Part shown: positions 1-8,137 of the stretch, piece after piece
Numbering within the stretch: the first letter of the stretch is position 1
How the letters are laid out: the number at the start of each line of letters is the position of its first letter
NCBI RefSeq assembly: GCF_002899715.1
Contig: NZ_PPEK01000001.1
Location: 62,001-126,000, forward strand
Reading direction: 5' to 3'
Length of the DNA: 64,000 nucleotides
Source: Enteroscipio rubneri
GTDB lineage: Bacteria; Actinomycetota; Coriobacteriia; Coriobacteriales; Eggerthellaceae
The notes under the pieces: model-generated
Told to the model about the DNA's origin: nothing
Database searches by the model: none
What the model saw: the letters and a program-made list of their open reading frames with translations, nothing else
Made by a program: the position numbers and the translations under genes

Positions 1-68
1 CGGTGCCTCGCCTCGCCGGCCCCCTGGTTCCTCGCGTTGTGCTTCGGAGCTGCCACAGCGCCGGGCGG

Positions 69-122
69 TTGCGCCGGATGGACGCCATGCGCTACAGTAA
101 GCGCGTGCGCGAAGCGCGCACG
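69..122 (+). promoter_or_regulatory. Candidate promoter and palindrome upstream of the LytTR regulator
   Basis: TTGCGC (69-74) and TACAGT (93-98) are spaced 18 bp and resemble -35 and -10 boxes. Directly downstream lies an inverted repeat with 8-bp arms, CGTGCGCG (104-111) and CGCGCACG (115-122), which could be an operator or a 5' leader hairpin. The first 68 bases hold no recognisable gene. Inference from sequence only. Confidence 0.4.
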
Positions 123-154
123 TCCGTCGACTGCATACCGGGGGGGGGTATTCA

Positions 155-871
155 ATGTATCGTGCGCTTATACTCGATGACGAGCCTGCGCACGCGCAGC
201 GGCTCGCTCGGATGATCGGCTCTTCGCGGTTCGGCGTGCGGTTCGAGCTTGCATGCGCGCAGGACGTCTCCATGCTGTGCGCCGATACGGTTGAGCGGCC
301 TGATGCGCTGTTCGCGGACATCCGGCTCGACGGCGCGTCGGATGTGGCAGGCGGCATCGAGCTTGTGCGCTCCCGGTTCCCGCGCGGGTGCGGCACGCAG
401 GTGGTGTACGTGACCGGGTATGCGGAATACTGCACGCCAGTGTACGAGACCGAGCACGTGTACTTTCTGACGAAGCCCGTGCGGCAGGCCGAGCTAGACA
501 ACGCTCTGCGCGCTGTGCTGGCCAACCTCGATGAGCGGCGCACGGCGGCGACTCCCGTGCAAACCGGCGGTCGGTTGATCGGCCTCGTCCCGGGTCGCGT
601 GCGCTACCTGGAGAGCGACCGGCGCAAGGTGCTCGTGCACGGCGAGGGACCTTGCATCGAGACGTATGCGACACTGTCGGGGCTCAAGGCCCAGTTCCCA
701 TCCTCGTTCATCCAGTGCCACAAGAGCTTCCTCGTGAATATGGCTGCCATCGAGGAGATTGGCGCGCGCACGGTGAAACTGCGCACGGGCGAGTCGGTGC
801 CCCTCAGCCGCCATCGGCGTGCGGATGTGAAAGAGGCGTACATCGCATTTTTGCGCGAGCAGCTTGCGTGA
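155..871 (+). CDS. LytTR-family response regulator
   Basis: A 238-residue cytoplasmic response regulator of the AgrA/LytR type. The receiver domain (about 1-120) shows the acidic pair D8/D9, the phospho-acceptor D55 and the conserved K107 in FLTKPV. A LytTR DNA-binding domain follows (about 140-236) with the family's FIQCHKSFLVN segment. The ATG at 155 is preceded by a run of nine G (140-148) that would act as the Shine-Dalgarno sequence, six bases from the start. It is followed after 15 bp by two overlapping membrane kinase-like genes, so the three probably form one two-component operon. Targets are unknown; the lipoprotein gene at 2949 is the nearest candidate. Family assignment is firm. 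Confidence 0.9.
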   Translation: MYRALILDDEPAHAQRLARMIGSSRFGVRFELACAQDVSMLCADTVERPDALFADIRLDGASDVAGGIELVRSRFPRGCGTQVVYVTGYAEYCTPVYETEHVYFLTKPVRQAELDNALRAVLANLDERRTAATPVQTGGRLIGLVPGRVRYLESDRRKVLVHGEGPCIETYATLSGLKAQFPSSFIQCHKSFLVNMAAIEEIGARTVKLRTGESVPLSRHRRADVKEAYIAFLREQLA

Positions 872-886
872 AGGGAGGCGCGCATC

Positions 887-1798
887 ATGCCGACGGAGCT
901 CCTTCTTTCCAACGCCGCGCTTGAGATGGTTTCGTTTCTCATCGTGGGAATCGCCGCAGCGTGGGGCATGGTCAAGCTGCTCTCTGTGCGCCATGCCGGT
1001 CTGTTCGCGGTCGTCTACGCCGGGGTGCCGGCGCTCGTGAACGCGTTTGGGTACGGGATTCTGAGCGGCGAGGTTGGTTTCATCCTCCTTCTACTCTCGT
1101 ATATCGCGCTGCCGGTTGCGCTGTCCGAGGGCGGTCTCGCGCTCAGAATCGTCGTCGCGGTAGCGGCTTTGATCTGCGTCACGGCGACCGAAGCAGTCGA
1201 GTGGGCGCTCTGGGGCGTCGTCCTCGCTGGGCCGGTGCCGGAAGGGTTCGAACAGTATTTCGATACGGTGCGCCGGAACGTGCCCGTGTGGATGGCCGTG
1301 CAGCTCGTGCGCGCCGCCATCGTGCTGCTCCTGCTGCGCGCGCTGCGGGCGGCGGTGCGGCGGTGCGGCTCGTGGGGTTCTGCGGAGGCCTGGCCGTTCG
1401 TCGTGCTGGCGGCAAGCCAGCTGGGGCTTTTTCTCCTGGCCGCCATACCCGGCTGTCTGGTTGATCTCGATGCCTGGTGGTATGGAGCGGTCGTCGTCCT
1501 CGCTCTCGCATGCGTGGCGGTCGACGCGATCGTACTCGTCCTTCTGGGCCATCAGGAGCGGGCACTCGTCGAGGGACGTCGGGCCGCATTGCTGCAGAAG
1601 CGGCTCGATGAGCAGCGCGCCTGCTACGCTGCGACCATGGATGAGCTGGAGAAGATCGCGTGCATCCGTCACGACGCGCGCAATCAGCTGCAGACCATCG
1701 AGGAGCTGACGGAGCGGGGCGAATTCGGGCGGGCGCGCATGCTCGCGGCGGATCTGCGCGCGGCGTGCGAGTCGGGGGAAGGGGAGGCGCGGCGATGA
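887..1798 (+). CDS. Membrane sensor with HPK10-type phospho-acceptor helix but no ATPase domain
   Basis: 303 residues. About six hydrophobic segments span residues 10-225, followed by a coiled-coil-like stretch and the sequence IRHDARNQLQTIEEL, which matches the phospho-acceptor region of AgrC/ComD-type (HPK10) kinases; the acceptor would be H262. The protein stops about 40 residues later, exactly where a GHKL ATPase domain should begin. The next gene starts in a 4-bp ATGA overlap and does carry a GHKL ATPase, so the two may work as one split kinase. The start follows AGGGAGGCGCGCATC. A frameshift splitting one gene is less likely because the second protein has its own start and membrane segments. 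Confidence 0.8.
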   Translation: MPTELLLSNAALEMVSFLIVGIAAAWGMVKLLSVRHAGLFAVVYAGVPALVNAFGYGILSGEVGFILLLLSYIALPVALSEGGLALRIVVAVAALICVTATEAVEWALWGVVLAGPVPEGFEQYFDTVRRNVPVWMAVQLVRAAIVLLLLRALRAAVRRCGSWGSAEAWPFVVLAASQLGLFLLAAIPGCLVDLDAWWYGAVVVLALACVAVDAIVLVLLGHQERALVEGRRAALLQKRLDEQRACYAATMDELEKIACIRHDARNQLQTIEELTERGEFGRARMLAADLRAACESGEGEARR

Positions 1799-2766
1799 GC
1801 GCGGTCTTCATGGCGCTTCCGCTTGCGGCGCTGGCGGGCGTGTTTGTATTCTACGCGCTTCGTCCGGGGCTGCCGTCGGCGGAAAGCCGCGTTGCCGCGA
1901 TCCTGATTCCGGCGAGCCAACTGGCCATCGTGGCGTTTCTGGCCGCGGCGGTCCTGTTCTACAGCCTTCCCGTGCCCCTCGCGGCCGCTGTTGCCTGTGC
2001 GGGCATCGCCTGCGCGGCGACCGATCTGGCGCTCGTGCGCGTCCTGCGCGCGGCTGAGGGACGGAAGCTCGCGCGCGAGCGGACCCGCATCGCGGCTGAG
2101 CGGCTTGAGGCGCAGCGCGCGTGTCGGGAGCGAACCGAGCGCGAGGCGAGGGCTGCGCGCGACGAGCGTCGGACGCTGGCCGAAACGCTGCGGCGGATGG
2201 AGTGGCTGTTGGGCGCGGCGCAGGGCGAGCAGGCCCTGGCCTGCTCGCACGCGGCCTCCGATGCGCTCGGCGGCGAGAGGCGGATATGCGGGCATCCCGC
2301 CGTCGATGCGCTGCTTGCGCTCAAGCGGCGGGCATGCGAGGAGGCGGGAGTCCGTGTCGTCTTCGCCGTCGAGCTGCCGACCGAGGCGGCCATTCCCGAC
2401 ATCGATGTGTGCGCCGCATGCTCGAACATGCTCGACAATGCGCTGCAGGCGGCGCGCGCAGCTGCCGGCGACATGCGGTTCATCGAGTTTCGCGCCCGCC
2501 TCGACGGAGGCTACCTCGTCATCGACGCGCGCAACGGATGCGCTGCGCCGCCTGCTGCGCCCGACGGCGGCGCTTTGCAGCGGGAGCGCCGGGCTTCGAC
2601 CGAGCCGGCCGAAGGCGAGTCGGACGCGATCGTTCCCGAGCACGGATGGGGTCTTGTTATCCTGCAGGATCTGGCGCAGCGGTACCGGGGGAGCTTCGAG
2701 GCGGGCGCGAGCAAAGGGGTGTGGCGCACGACGGTCGCGCTCGAAAACAGGCCGGTCGCCCGGTAG
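1795..2766 (+). CDS. Membrane protein with GHKL histidine-kinase ATPase domain, acceptor His missing
   Basis: 323 residues from the ATG that overlaps the stop of the preceding gene. Three hydrophobic segments lie within about residues 1-85, then a long charged helix (85-150), then a GHKL-type ATPase with the N-box SNMLDNALQAA (N211/N215) and a C-terminal HGWGLVILQDLAQRYRG glycine-box-like segment. Where HPK10 kinases have R-H-D-x-x-N, this protein reads ARDERRTLAE, so no acceptor His is visible. Established knowledge: AgrC-type kinases join both parts in one chain. Inference: this subunit phosphorylates the His of the upstream partner, which then signals to the LytTR regulator. Confidence 0.8.
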   Translation: MSAVFMALPLAALAGVFVFYALRPGLPSAESRVAAILIPASQLAIVAFLAAAVLFYSLPVPLAAAVACAGIACAATDLALVRVLRAAEGRKLARERTRIAAERLEAQRACRERTEREARAARDERRTLAETLRRMEWLLGAAQGEQALACSHAASDALGGERRICGHPAVDALLALKRRACEEAGVRVVFAVELPTEAAIPDIDVCAACSNMLDNALQAARAAAGDMRFIEFRARLDGGYLVIDARNGCAAPPAAPDGGALQRERRASTEPAEGESDAIVPEHGWGLVILQDLAQRYRGSFEAGASKGVWRTTVALENRPVAR

Positions 2767-2948
2767 CGGGACGCAATTCATGACATCGGAGGAGCCTGTT
2801 GCGACGTTCGCGTTGATCGTCGGCGCGGCGATGCGCACAATACCCTTCATGCCCGGCACGCTGCAAGCCGGGCCGAAGCGGCCCTCCGGCGCATCGGCTC
2901 AGCCGGAGCGGACGCTCATAGCATCCGACGAACCAAGGAGGGTATTGC

Positions 2949-3674
2949 ATGAACGTATCGTCTCAAACGACCGCGCGCTCGTCGAGGCGCACCCTGGCGG
3001 CTGCGCTTGCACTCAGCGCGGTCCTGGCAGGTGGGCTTTTAGCCGGCTGTGCGAGCGGCCAGCAGGAGAAAAGCGCCGAGGCTCCCCAGCAGAGCGAGCA
3101 GCAGGAGCCTGCCGCTGCAACCGAACAGGTGACGTATCCGTTCCGCGCGGTGATCGATCGAGCGAATTTGGATCCTGCGTACACGGGGGCCTTGGAGTGC
3201 GTGGCAACGAAGCACCTGGAAAGCCAAGGCATCGAGAACATTTGTATTGCATGCGACGGCACGGCCAAGGTCGAAGCTCCCGAGGGGACGTGGGACGAGC
3301 TTAAGGCGTACGTGTTCGAGTTCGCGTCTGCACAGGCGGCTCAAGAGGCGACCTACACCTCCTCCGACGAGGCCGGCAACGCGCAGGAGGCGGCGGCTGC
3401 ACCGTTGTCGTGCGAGATCGGGGACGACTTCGCAACGCTGTCGATCGGCGCCGATTTCGCACGCGACGCCTTCGGCATGGCGCAGGGCGCAAGCTCCGTG
3501 GTGACGCAGGCGGTCGGCTGTGCGGCCGAGTACCGCACGTTCGCGGGGCTCGATTCGACGATCCATCTGACCATTGCCGATGAGACAGGCGCGGTGCTGT
3601 TCGACCAGGACGTCGACGTGTCGAATTCTGATTACTTCACTCAGCTCGAGCCCTTGTTCTACCCTGCCGCCTAG
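2949..3674 (+). CDS. Secreted lipoprotein of unknown function
   Basis: 241 residues with a classical lipoprotein signal: basic N-terminus, hydrophobic stretch and lipobox LLAGC (C34). An acidic Gln/Glu-rich linker follows (35-60), then an unrecognised soluble domain containing CVATKHLESQ and CIACDGTAKVE, with several Cys. It starts after AAGGAGGG at 2936-2943. It lies 180 bp downstream of the split-kinase operon in the same direction and may be its target or sensor partner (inference). A hairpin at 3733-3764 would end its transcript. I do not recognise the family. Confidence 0.75.
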   Translation: MNVSSQTTARSSRRTLAAALALSAVLAGGLLAGCASGQQEKSAEAPQQSEQQEPAAATEQVTYPFRAVIDRANLDPAYTGALECVATKHLESQGIENICIACDGTAKVEAPEGTWDELKAYVFEFASAQAAQEATYTSSDEAGNAQEAAAAPLSCEIGDDFATLSIGADFARDAFGMAQGASSVVTQAVGCAAEYRTFAGLDSTIHLTIADETGAVLFDQDVDVSNSDYFTQLEPLFYPAA

Positions 3675-3732
3675 CGGGAGGCATCTGTACGCTCTCAGGG
3701 AGCGGGTCCATGTCCCTTCCAGCCCGTTGCAA

Positions 3733-3764
3733 GGCGCCGCGCGGTTCTGCGACTGCGCGGCGCC
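3733..3764 (+). terminator. Hairpin after lipoprotein gene
   Basis: Perfect 10-bp arms GGCGCCGCGC and GCGCGGCGCC around a 12-nt loop, 60 bp after the lipoprotein stop. There is no U tract, so it may be only an mRNA end or pause structure. Confidence 0.5.
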
Positions 3765-3832
3765 GTCTCGCCGTCTCGCCGCCGCCTCCTCCCGAAGGGC
3801 CTCTGTGTTTTCGTGGGAGAGCGGTCCGGGGA

Positions 3833-3841
3833 TGCTATCAT
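3833..3841 (+). promoter_or_regulatory. Extended -10 element for amidohydrolase gene
   Basis: TGCTATCAT, an extended -10 (TGn plus TATCAT), lies 47 bp upstream of the chosen amidohydrolase start. The partly palindromic GTGCACACGATCGTGC sits just after it and could bind a regulator. Confidence 0.4.
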
Positions 3842-3888
3842 ACAGTGCACACGATCGTGCCCGGCACCGGGAGATAGACGAGGCAGCT

Positions 3889-5244
3889 ATGTTATTGTGC
3901 GCACAGTACGTTCTTCCTATTACCTCCGAGCCGTTCCAGCATGGTGCGGTGCTCATCAGAGACGGTGTTATTCGTGACATCGGCTCGGTCGACATGCTCA
4001 AGCTCCGCTATCCCGACGAGGAGATCAAGGACTTCGGCCTTGCAGCGCTCATGCCGGGCTTCGTCGATCTGCATACCCATCTGGAAAACTCCGTCATGCG
4101 CGGCGTCGTGCATGACGTGCCCTACACCACCTGGATCATGTCGGTGGTGGAGAAGAGCGCGAAGATGGACGTGAGCGATTGGTACGACTCTGCCATTCTC
4201 GGCGGGCTCGAGGCCCTTTCAAGCGGTATCACCTGCGTTGCCGATATCACGGGGACGGGTGCGGCCTGCACCGCTACGCAGAAGCTCGGCATGCGTAGCG
4301 TCATCTACCGCGAAGTGGGCGCCATGGATAAACGACGCGTCGACTACGCCATGCGCGTGGCGGAGAACGATATCATGCACTGGCGCGAAGAGGTGGACGA
4401 GAGCCGCATCACCATCGGCATTGCACCGGCGGCCATGTACGCATGCCATCCCTCCGTGTACGGCAAGGTTTCGGAGTTCGCCCGGCGCGAGGAGCTCCCC
4501 GTGGCCATGCACCTCGCAGGCAACCGGGAGGAGTACAACTTTATCAAATACGGCTCGTCGCCGTTTTCCGTGCACACGATGGACCAGAAGCGCGGCTACG
4601 TGGAGATCCCACCGTGGCTTCCCACGGGCACCACGCCCGTTCGCTATGCACTGAACTGGGGCGCGTTCGAATCGGACAACGTGCTGGCCATCCATTGCGT
4701 GCACGTGGACGACACGGACGTGAAGAAGTTGAGGGAATACGACGTGGCGGTTGCCGTCTGCCCGCGCTGCAACGCGCAGCTGGGTATGGGCGTGGCGCCT
4801 CTCGACGAGTTCATGCGCTCCGATTTGCGGTTGGGCTTGGGAACCGATTCGCCGGCGGCCACCGATTCTACCGACATGCTCATGGAGATGCGCATCGGCA
4901 TGCTCGTGCAACGCGCGGTTAACGTCGGTCAGTTCCTCGATTCTGCGACCATGCTCGAAATGGCCACCATCGGCGGCGCGCGGGCGCTCAAGCTCGACGA
5001 CAAGATCGGATCGCTCGATGTCGGCAAGCGCGCCGACATCATCGCGGTCGACCTTTCGAGTTCGCACCAGACGCCCACCACCGATCCGGTGTCCGCCGTC
5101 GTGAACACGTGCAGCGGCGCCGACATCCTCATGACCATGGTGGACGGCGTGGCCTTGTATGAGAAGAACAAGTGGAACGTGGGCGTGGAGGTCGCCAAGA
5201 GCATCGCCCGCGTCATCGAGATCCGCGGCAAGTTGAGGGTGTAG
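3889..5244 (+). CDS. Amidohydrolase, TRZ/ATZ (SsnA-like deaminase) family
   Basis: 451 residues from ATG 3889 (MLLCAQYVLP); the frame is open further upstream but the family homology begins here. Metal-dependent hydrolase of the cytosine-deaminase/chlorohydrolase superfamily: HxH pair H62/H64 in GFVDLHTH, HLAGNREE (second His site), AIHCVHVDD (third His) and LGTDSPAATDS (metal Asp). These enzymes deaminate nucleoside-like or s-triazine-like rings. The actual substrate cannot be read from sequence; aminodeoxyfutalosine deamination in menaquinone synthesis (MqnX) is one possibility because this family includes it and the organism clearly respires anaerobically. A 64-residue membrane protein follows after 4 bp. 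Confidence 0.85.
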   Translation: MLLCAQYVLPITSEPFQHGAVLIRDGVIRDIGSVDMLKLRYPDEEIKDFGLAALMPGFVDLHTHLENSVMRGVVHDVPYTTWIMSVVEKSAKMDVSDWYDSAILGGLEALSSGITCVADITGTGAACTATQKLGMRSVIYREVGAMDKRRVDYAMRVAENDIMHWREEVDESRITIGIAPAAMYACHPSVYGKVSEFARREELPVAMHLAGNREEYNFIKYGSSPFSVHTMDQKRGYVEIPPWLPTGTTPVRYALNWGAFESDNVLAIHCVHVDDTDVKKLREYDVAVAVCPRCNAQLGMGVAPLDEFMRSDLRLGLGTDSPAATDSTDMLMEMRIGMLVQRAVNVGQFLDSATMLEMATIGGARALKLDDKIGSLDVGKRADIIAVDLSSSHQTPTTDPVSAVVNTCSGADILMTMVDGVALYEKNKWNVGVEVAKSIARVIEIRGKLRV

Positions 5245-5248
5245 CGCT

Positions 5249-5443
5249 ATGGCAACGAATCAAAAGCTCACCGCAAAGCAGAGAAGCGAACGCGTCAAGG
5301 CGGCGCAGGAACGGGAGAGGCTCGAAAAAGAGCGCCGCGAGGCGGCCGAGCGCACAAAGAGGATATTCACCATCGTCGTGTGCGTGATCCTCGTGCTCGC
5401 ACTCGGCATTCCCACGGTGGCACTCTCGTTCCTCAGCATGTAG
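5249..5443 (+). CDS. Small single-pass membrane protein, unknown function
   Basis: 64 residues: a highly charged Lys/Arg/Glu helix (about 1-37, coiled-coil-like, AQERERLEKERREAAER) followed by one transmembrane helix (about 39-62). It begins 4 bp after the amidohydrolase stop, so it is probably cotranscribed. The topology suggests a cytoplasmic basic/acidic helix tethered to the membrane. No family recognised. Confidence 0.65.
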   Translation: MATNQKLTAKQRSERVKAAQERERLEKERREAAERTKRIFTIVVCVILVLALGIPTVALSFLSM

Positions 5444-5590
5444 CAAGGTGGTGCGAACCGTCGGCTGCTCCACGCGAACCGCCGGCTTCGGCCCGAAGCC
5501 CCGCCTTCCCTCCCTGCCGTGACGCGTGCGGGAGTGCGTACCATGCTTTTTCTGAAGTGGTCACTCGTTCGGCTCGCTCTCATACGTTTG

Positions 5591-5599
5591 TGATACTAT
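5591..5599 (+). promoter_or_regulatory. Extended -10 upstream of tatB/A
   Basis: TGATACTAT is an extended -10 element about 87 bp upstream of the likely TTG start of the Tat gene. A direct repeat of GCAACGAGAG follows in the leader (about 5624 and 5641). No convincing -35. Confidence 0.4.
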
Positions 5600-5685
5600 G
5601 AATCGTTGCCGCGCATGTCGTGGCAACGAGAGCTGCATTTGCAACGAGAGATGAGTTCAACCTCAACCGCACAAAGGGGACTACG

Positions 5686-6459
5686 TTGTTTGGCATAGGT
5701 TCATTCGAGCTTTTCCTCATTCTGCTGTTCGGGTTCCTCGTATTCGGACCCGACAAGCTGCCCGCGATGGCCAAGACGCTGGGGAAGGCGATCAATAAAT
5801 TTAGAAGCGCTCAGGAGGAGATGAACAAGGTCATCAAGACCGAGGTCTACGATCCGAACTCCGACGAGCCGTTCAAGAACCCCCTCGAGGCGCTCTCCAA
5901 GGTCGCCGAAGGATCGGACGACAAAAAGGATGCCAAGCAGGAGAGCTTCTCCGAGCGCAAGGCCAAGTACGACAAGGAGCGCGCTGCAAAGAAGGAAGCG
6001 GAGGCCAAGAAGGCCGAGGCTTCGGGAGCAGCCGCTGCGGCCGCAGGCGCCGCGGCGAAGGCCAGCGACGATGCCAAGGCCGACGCTGCGAAGAAGCCCG
6101 CTGCCGCATCGAGCGCGAAGCCGAAGCCGAGCGCCGATGAGTTGTACGGCACGAAGCCTCCTGCTAAGAAGCCGGCCGCCTCCTCCTCGACATCCGGCGC
6201 TGCATCTGCCGCTCCGACTTCAACGGCTGGTGCCAAGCCCTCCGCCGCGGCGGCTGCCGCAAAACCTGCGACAGATTCCGCCGCCCAGCCCGCGGATTCC
6301 AAGCCCGCTTCTGCAGCGAAGCCCGCCGCCAAGACGGAAGCCGAAAAGGCGGCGGCTCGCTCGGCTGCCGCGAAGAAGGCCGCTGCGACGCGGGCTGCGA
6401 ACAAGGCCGCTGCGGCAGGCGGTGCCGCAAAGCCCGAGACGAACGAGAAGGGGGAGTAA
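5686..6459 (+). CDS. tatB: Twin-arginine translocase subunit TatB/TatA with long Ala/Lys/Pro-rich tail
   Basis: 257 residues if started at TTG 5686, which has the Shine-Dalgarno AAAGGGGA at 5673-5680 and yields the canonical N-terminus FGIGSFELFLILLFGFLVFGPDKLP. A longer in-frame ATG exists at 5620 but would place 22 polar residues before the membrane helix. Residues 1-20 form the membrane helix with the FGP hinge, 20-70 the amphipathic helix. From about residue 90 the chain is low-complexity Ala, Lys, Ser and Pro, far longer than usual for the family. tatC follows after 3 bp. It acts with TatC to receive and export folded RR-signal proteins such as the flavoproteins in this window. TatA versus TatB is not certain. 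Confidence 0.85.
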   Translation: MFGIGSFELFLILLFGFLVFGPDKLPAMAKTLGKAINKFRSAQEEMNKVIKTEVYDPNSDEPFKNPLEALSKVAEGSDDKKDAKQESFSERKAKYDKERAAKKEAEAKKAEASGAAAAAAGAAAKASDDAKADAAKKPAAASSAKPKPSADELYGTKPPAKKPAASSSTSGAASAAPTSTAGAKPSAAAAAAKPATDSAAQPADSKPASAAKPAAKTEAEKAAARSAAAKKAAATRAANKAAAAGGAAKPETNEKGE

Positions 6460-6462
6460 GTC

Positions 6463-7281
6463 ATGCCCATCGGACCGGCACGTATGCCCCTGTTCGACCA
6501 TTTGGGCGAGTTGCGCATGCGCCTCGTGCGCATCCTTGCAGTCCTCGCCATTTCGGTTGTCGTGTTCTATCTTGCCTCGGCCACGGTCGTCGACTTCCTC
6601 ATAATGCCGATCTCCGAGTACCTGCCGTCGGGAGCGCTCACCACGCTCACGCCGTTCGAAGGTTTCAGCGTGCGCTTCAAAGTGTCGCTGTGGGCCTCCG
6701 TCGTCGCTTGCTCGCCGGTCATTCTGTGGCAGATCCTTGCATTCTTTCTGCCGGCGCTGAAGCCGAGCGAGCGCAAGTGGTTCATCCCGACGTTCGCTGC
6801 CGCAGTCGGCTTGTTCATTTTCGGCACGGTGTTCTGCTACCTCATTATTCTTGATCCGGCGTTCCAGTGGCTCACTGACCAGTCGGCCGGGTTCGCTACT
6901 GTGCAGGCTCAGGCGAGTTCGTTCATCGATACTATCGTCAAGTTCGAGATTGGTTTCGGCTTCGCCTTCGAACTCCCGTTGGTCATCTTCTACCTGGTTA
7001 TCTTCGACGTGATTCCGTACAAGAAGCTGCGCGGCTCGTGGCGGACGGTGTACATAGCGCTCATGGTGATCTCGGCCATGGTGACGCCCGATGCCTCGCC
7101 GGTCACGATGCTGCTCATGTTCGCAGCGCTCGTGGTGCTGTACGAGGCGAGTCTTTTGATCTCGCGTATCGTGCTCTCGAAGCGCATCAAGCAACAGAAC
7201 GAGGACATGGAGCGGGAAGAGGCCGAAGAAGCTGCCGCCGAGCAGGCAGCGCAGAAGAAGGCGCTCAAGGCGAAGAAGTAA
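6463..7281 (+). CDS. tatC: Sec-independent protein translocase TatC
   Basis: 272 residues, the usual size of TatC. The N-terminal signature LFDHLGELRMRL is present, followed by six hydrophobic segments and a charged Glu/Ala/Lys C-terminal tail. TatC is the membrane receptor that binds the twin-arginine signal. It starts 3 bp after the tatB/A stop, giving a tatBC operon. The abundance of RR-signal redox proteins in the window gives it obvious clients. Confidence 0.95.
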   Translation: MPIGPARMPLFDHLGELRMRLVRILAVLAISVVVFYLASATVVDFLIMPISEYLPSGALTTLTPFEGFSVRFKVSLWASVVACSPVILWQILAFFLPALKPSERKWFIPTFAAAVGLFIFGTVFCYLIILDPAFQWLTDQSAGFATVQAQASSFIDTIVKFEIGFGFAFELPLVIFYLVIFDVIPYKKLRGSWRTVYIALMVISAMVTPDASPVTMLLMFAALVVLYEASLLISRIVLSKRIKQQNEDMEREEAEEAAAEQAAQKKALKAKK

Positions 7282-7586
7282 GCATGGCGCTTCTCCCCAT
7301 CGGCCTGCATAGCCGTCGTGCGCCGCAGATGGCCCCGACGCCGAAAACTCCGGTTCGATGTGCGCCCGCAGGCGCCTCGAGGCGGTGCGCAACGGTCGCA
7401 TGCAAGCCGTCTTGCATGCGAAGACATGCAGTGCGTCTCGGATAAGCGCAGGAGCCGATCTCGCCCGGAATGATCTTCGTAGACGATTTCGTGTCCGCCG
7501 GCGTGTCGCAGTGCGCTTTCTCTGGGCCTATCGGCTACTATGGTGTTTGAAAACGAACATCGAAAGCCATCGTCGATAGGAGCGTC
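7282..7586. other. Intergenic region between tatC and hypA
   Basis: 305 bp with no credible gene. It contains a perfect inverted repeat, GCATGCAAG and CTTGCATGC (7398-7419, 4-nt loop), which may terminate the tat transcript or bind a protein, and a possible -10 TACTAT near 7536 ahead of hypA. Confidence 0.5.
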
Positions 7587-7949
7587 ATGCACGAGTTGGG
7601 AATCATGACGGGCGTCATGGATGCGGTGTGTGCTTCAGCGAAGCAGGCGGGCGCGACAAGCGTTCTCAAAGTCAGCCTTTCGGTGGGCGAGATGACCGAG
7701 GCGATCGAGGATGCGCTGAGGTTTGCCTTCGAAGCCCTGTCCGAGCAGTCGGACTACGCGCTGTGTGCGAACGCCGAGCTAGAGATAGCCATGGTCGCAC
7801 CTCGGAGCCGCTGCTTGGAGTGCGGCGCGGAGTACGAGCACGACAGATTCCATATGCTGTGCCCGGAGTGCGGCAGCTTCGCAACCCAGCTCATTGCCGG
7901 TCGTGAATTGCAGATCGATTCGATCGAGGTTGATATCCCGGACGAGTAG
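7587..7949 (+). CDS. hypA: Hydrogenase maturation nickel metallochaperone HypA
   Basis: 120 residues, full family length. The N-terminal MHELGI carries the nickel ligand H2, and the zinc site is formed by C76, C79, C92 and C95 (CLECG and CPECG). HypA passes nickel, together with HypB, to NiFe-hydrogenase large subunits (or urease). hypB lies 190 bp downstream on the same strand. No hydrogenase structural gene is in the window, so the client must be encoded elsewhere. Confidence 0.95.
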   Translation: MHELGIMTGVMDAVCASAKQAGATSVLKVSLSVGEMTEAIEDALRFAFEALSEQSDYALCANAELEIAMVAPRSRCLECGAEYEHDRFHMLCPECGSFATQLIAGRELQIDSIEVDIPDE

Positions 7950-8137
7950 CGCCCTTTCGAGCGCATCGAGGCTCCATGACCCCGCAATGACGAAGAGCGC
8001 GGCTTCGCCCTCGGCGCTTCGCTTGTCCGCATGTGCCAGTCGGGCCGAACAGCTCGGCGATCTTGCACACGTTGATGCTTTCCGCTGATTTTGTTTGCTC
8101 GATGAACTAAACTGCAAGGCAGACCAAAGGAGTCAGT

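Noticed and set aside
152-457. Minus-strand frame over the LytTR gene
   Set aside because: Shadow of a clear response regulator gene.
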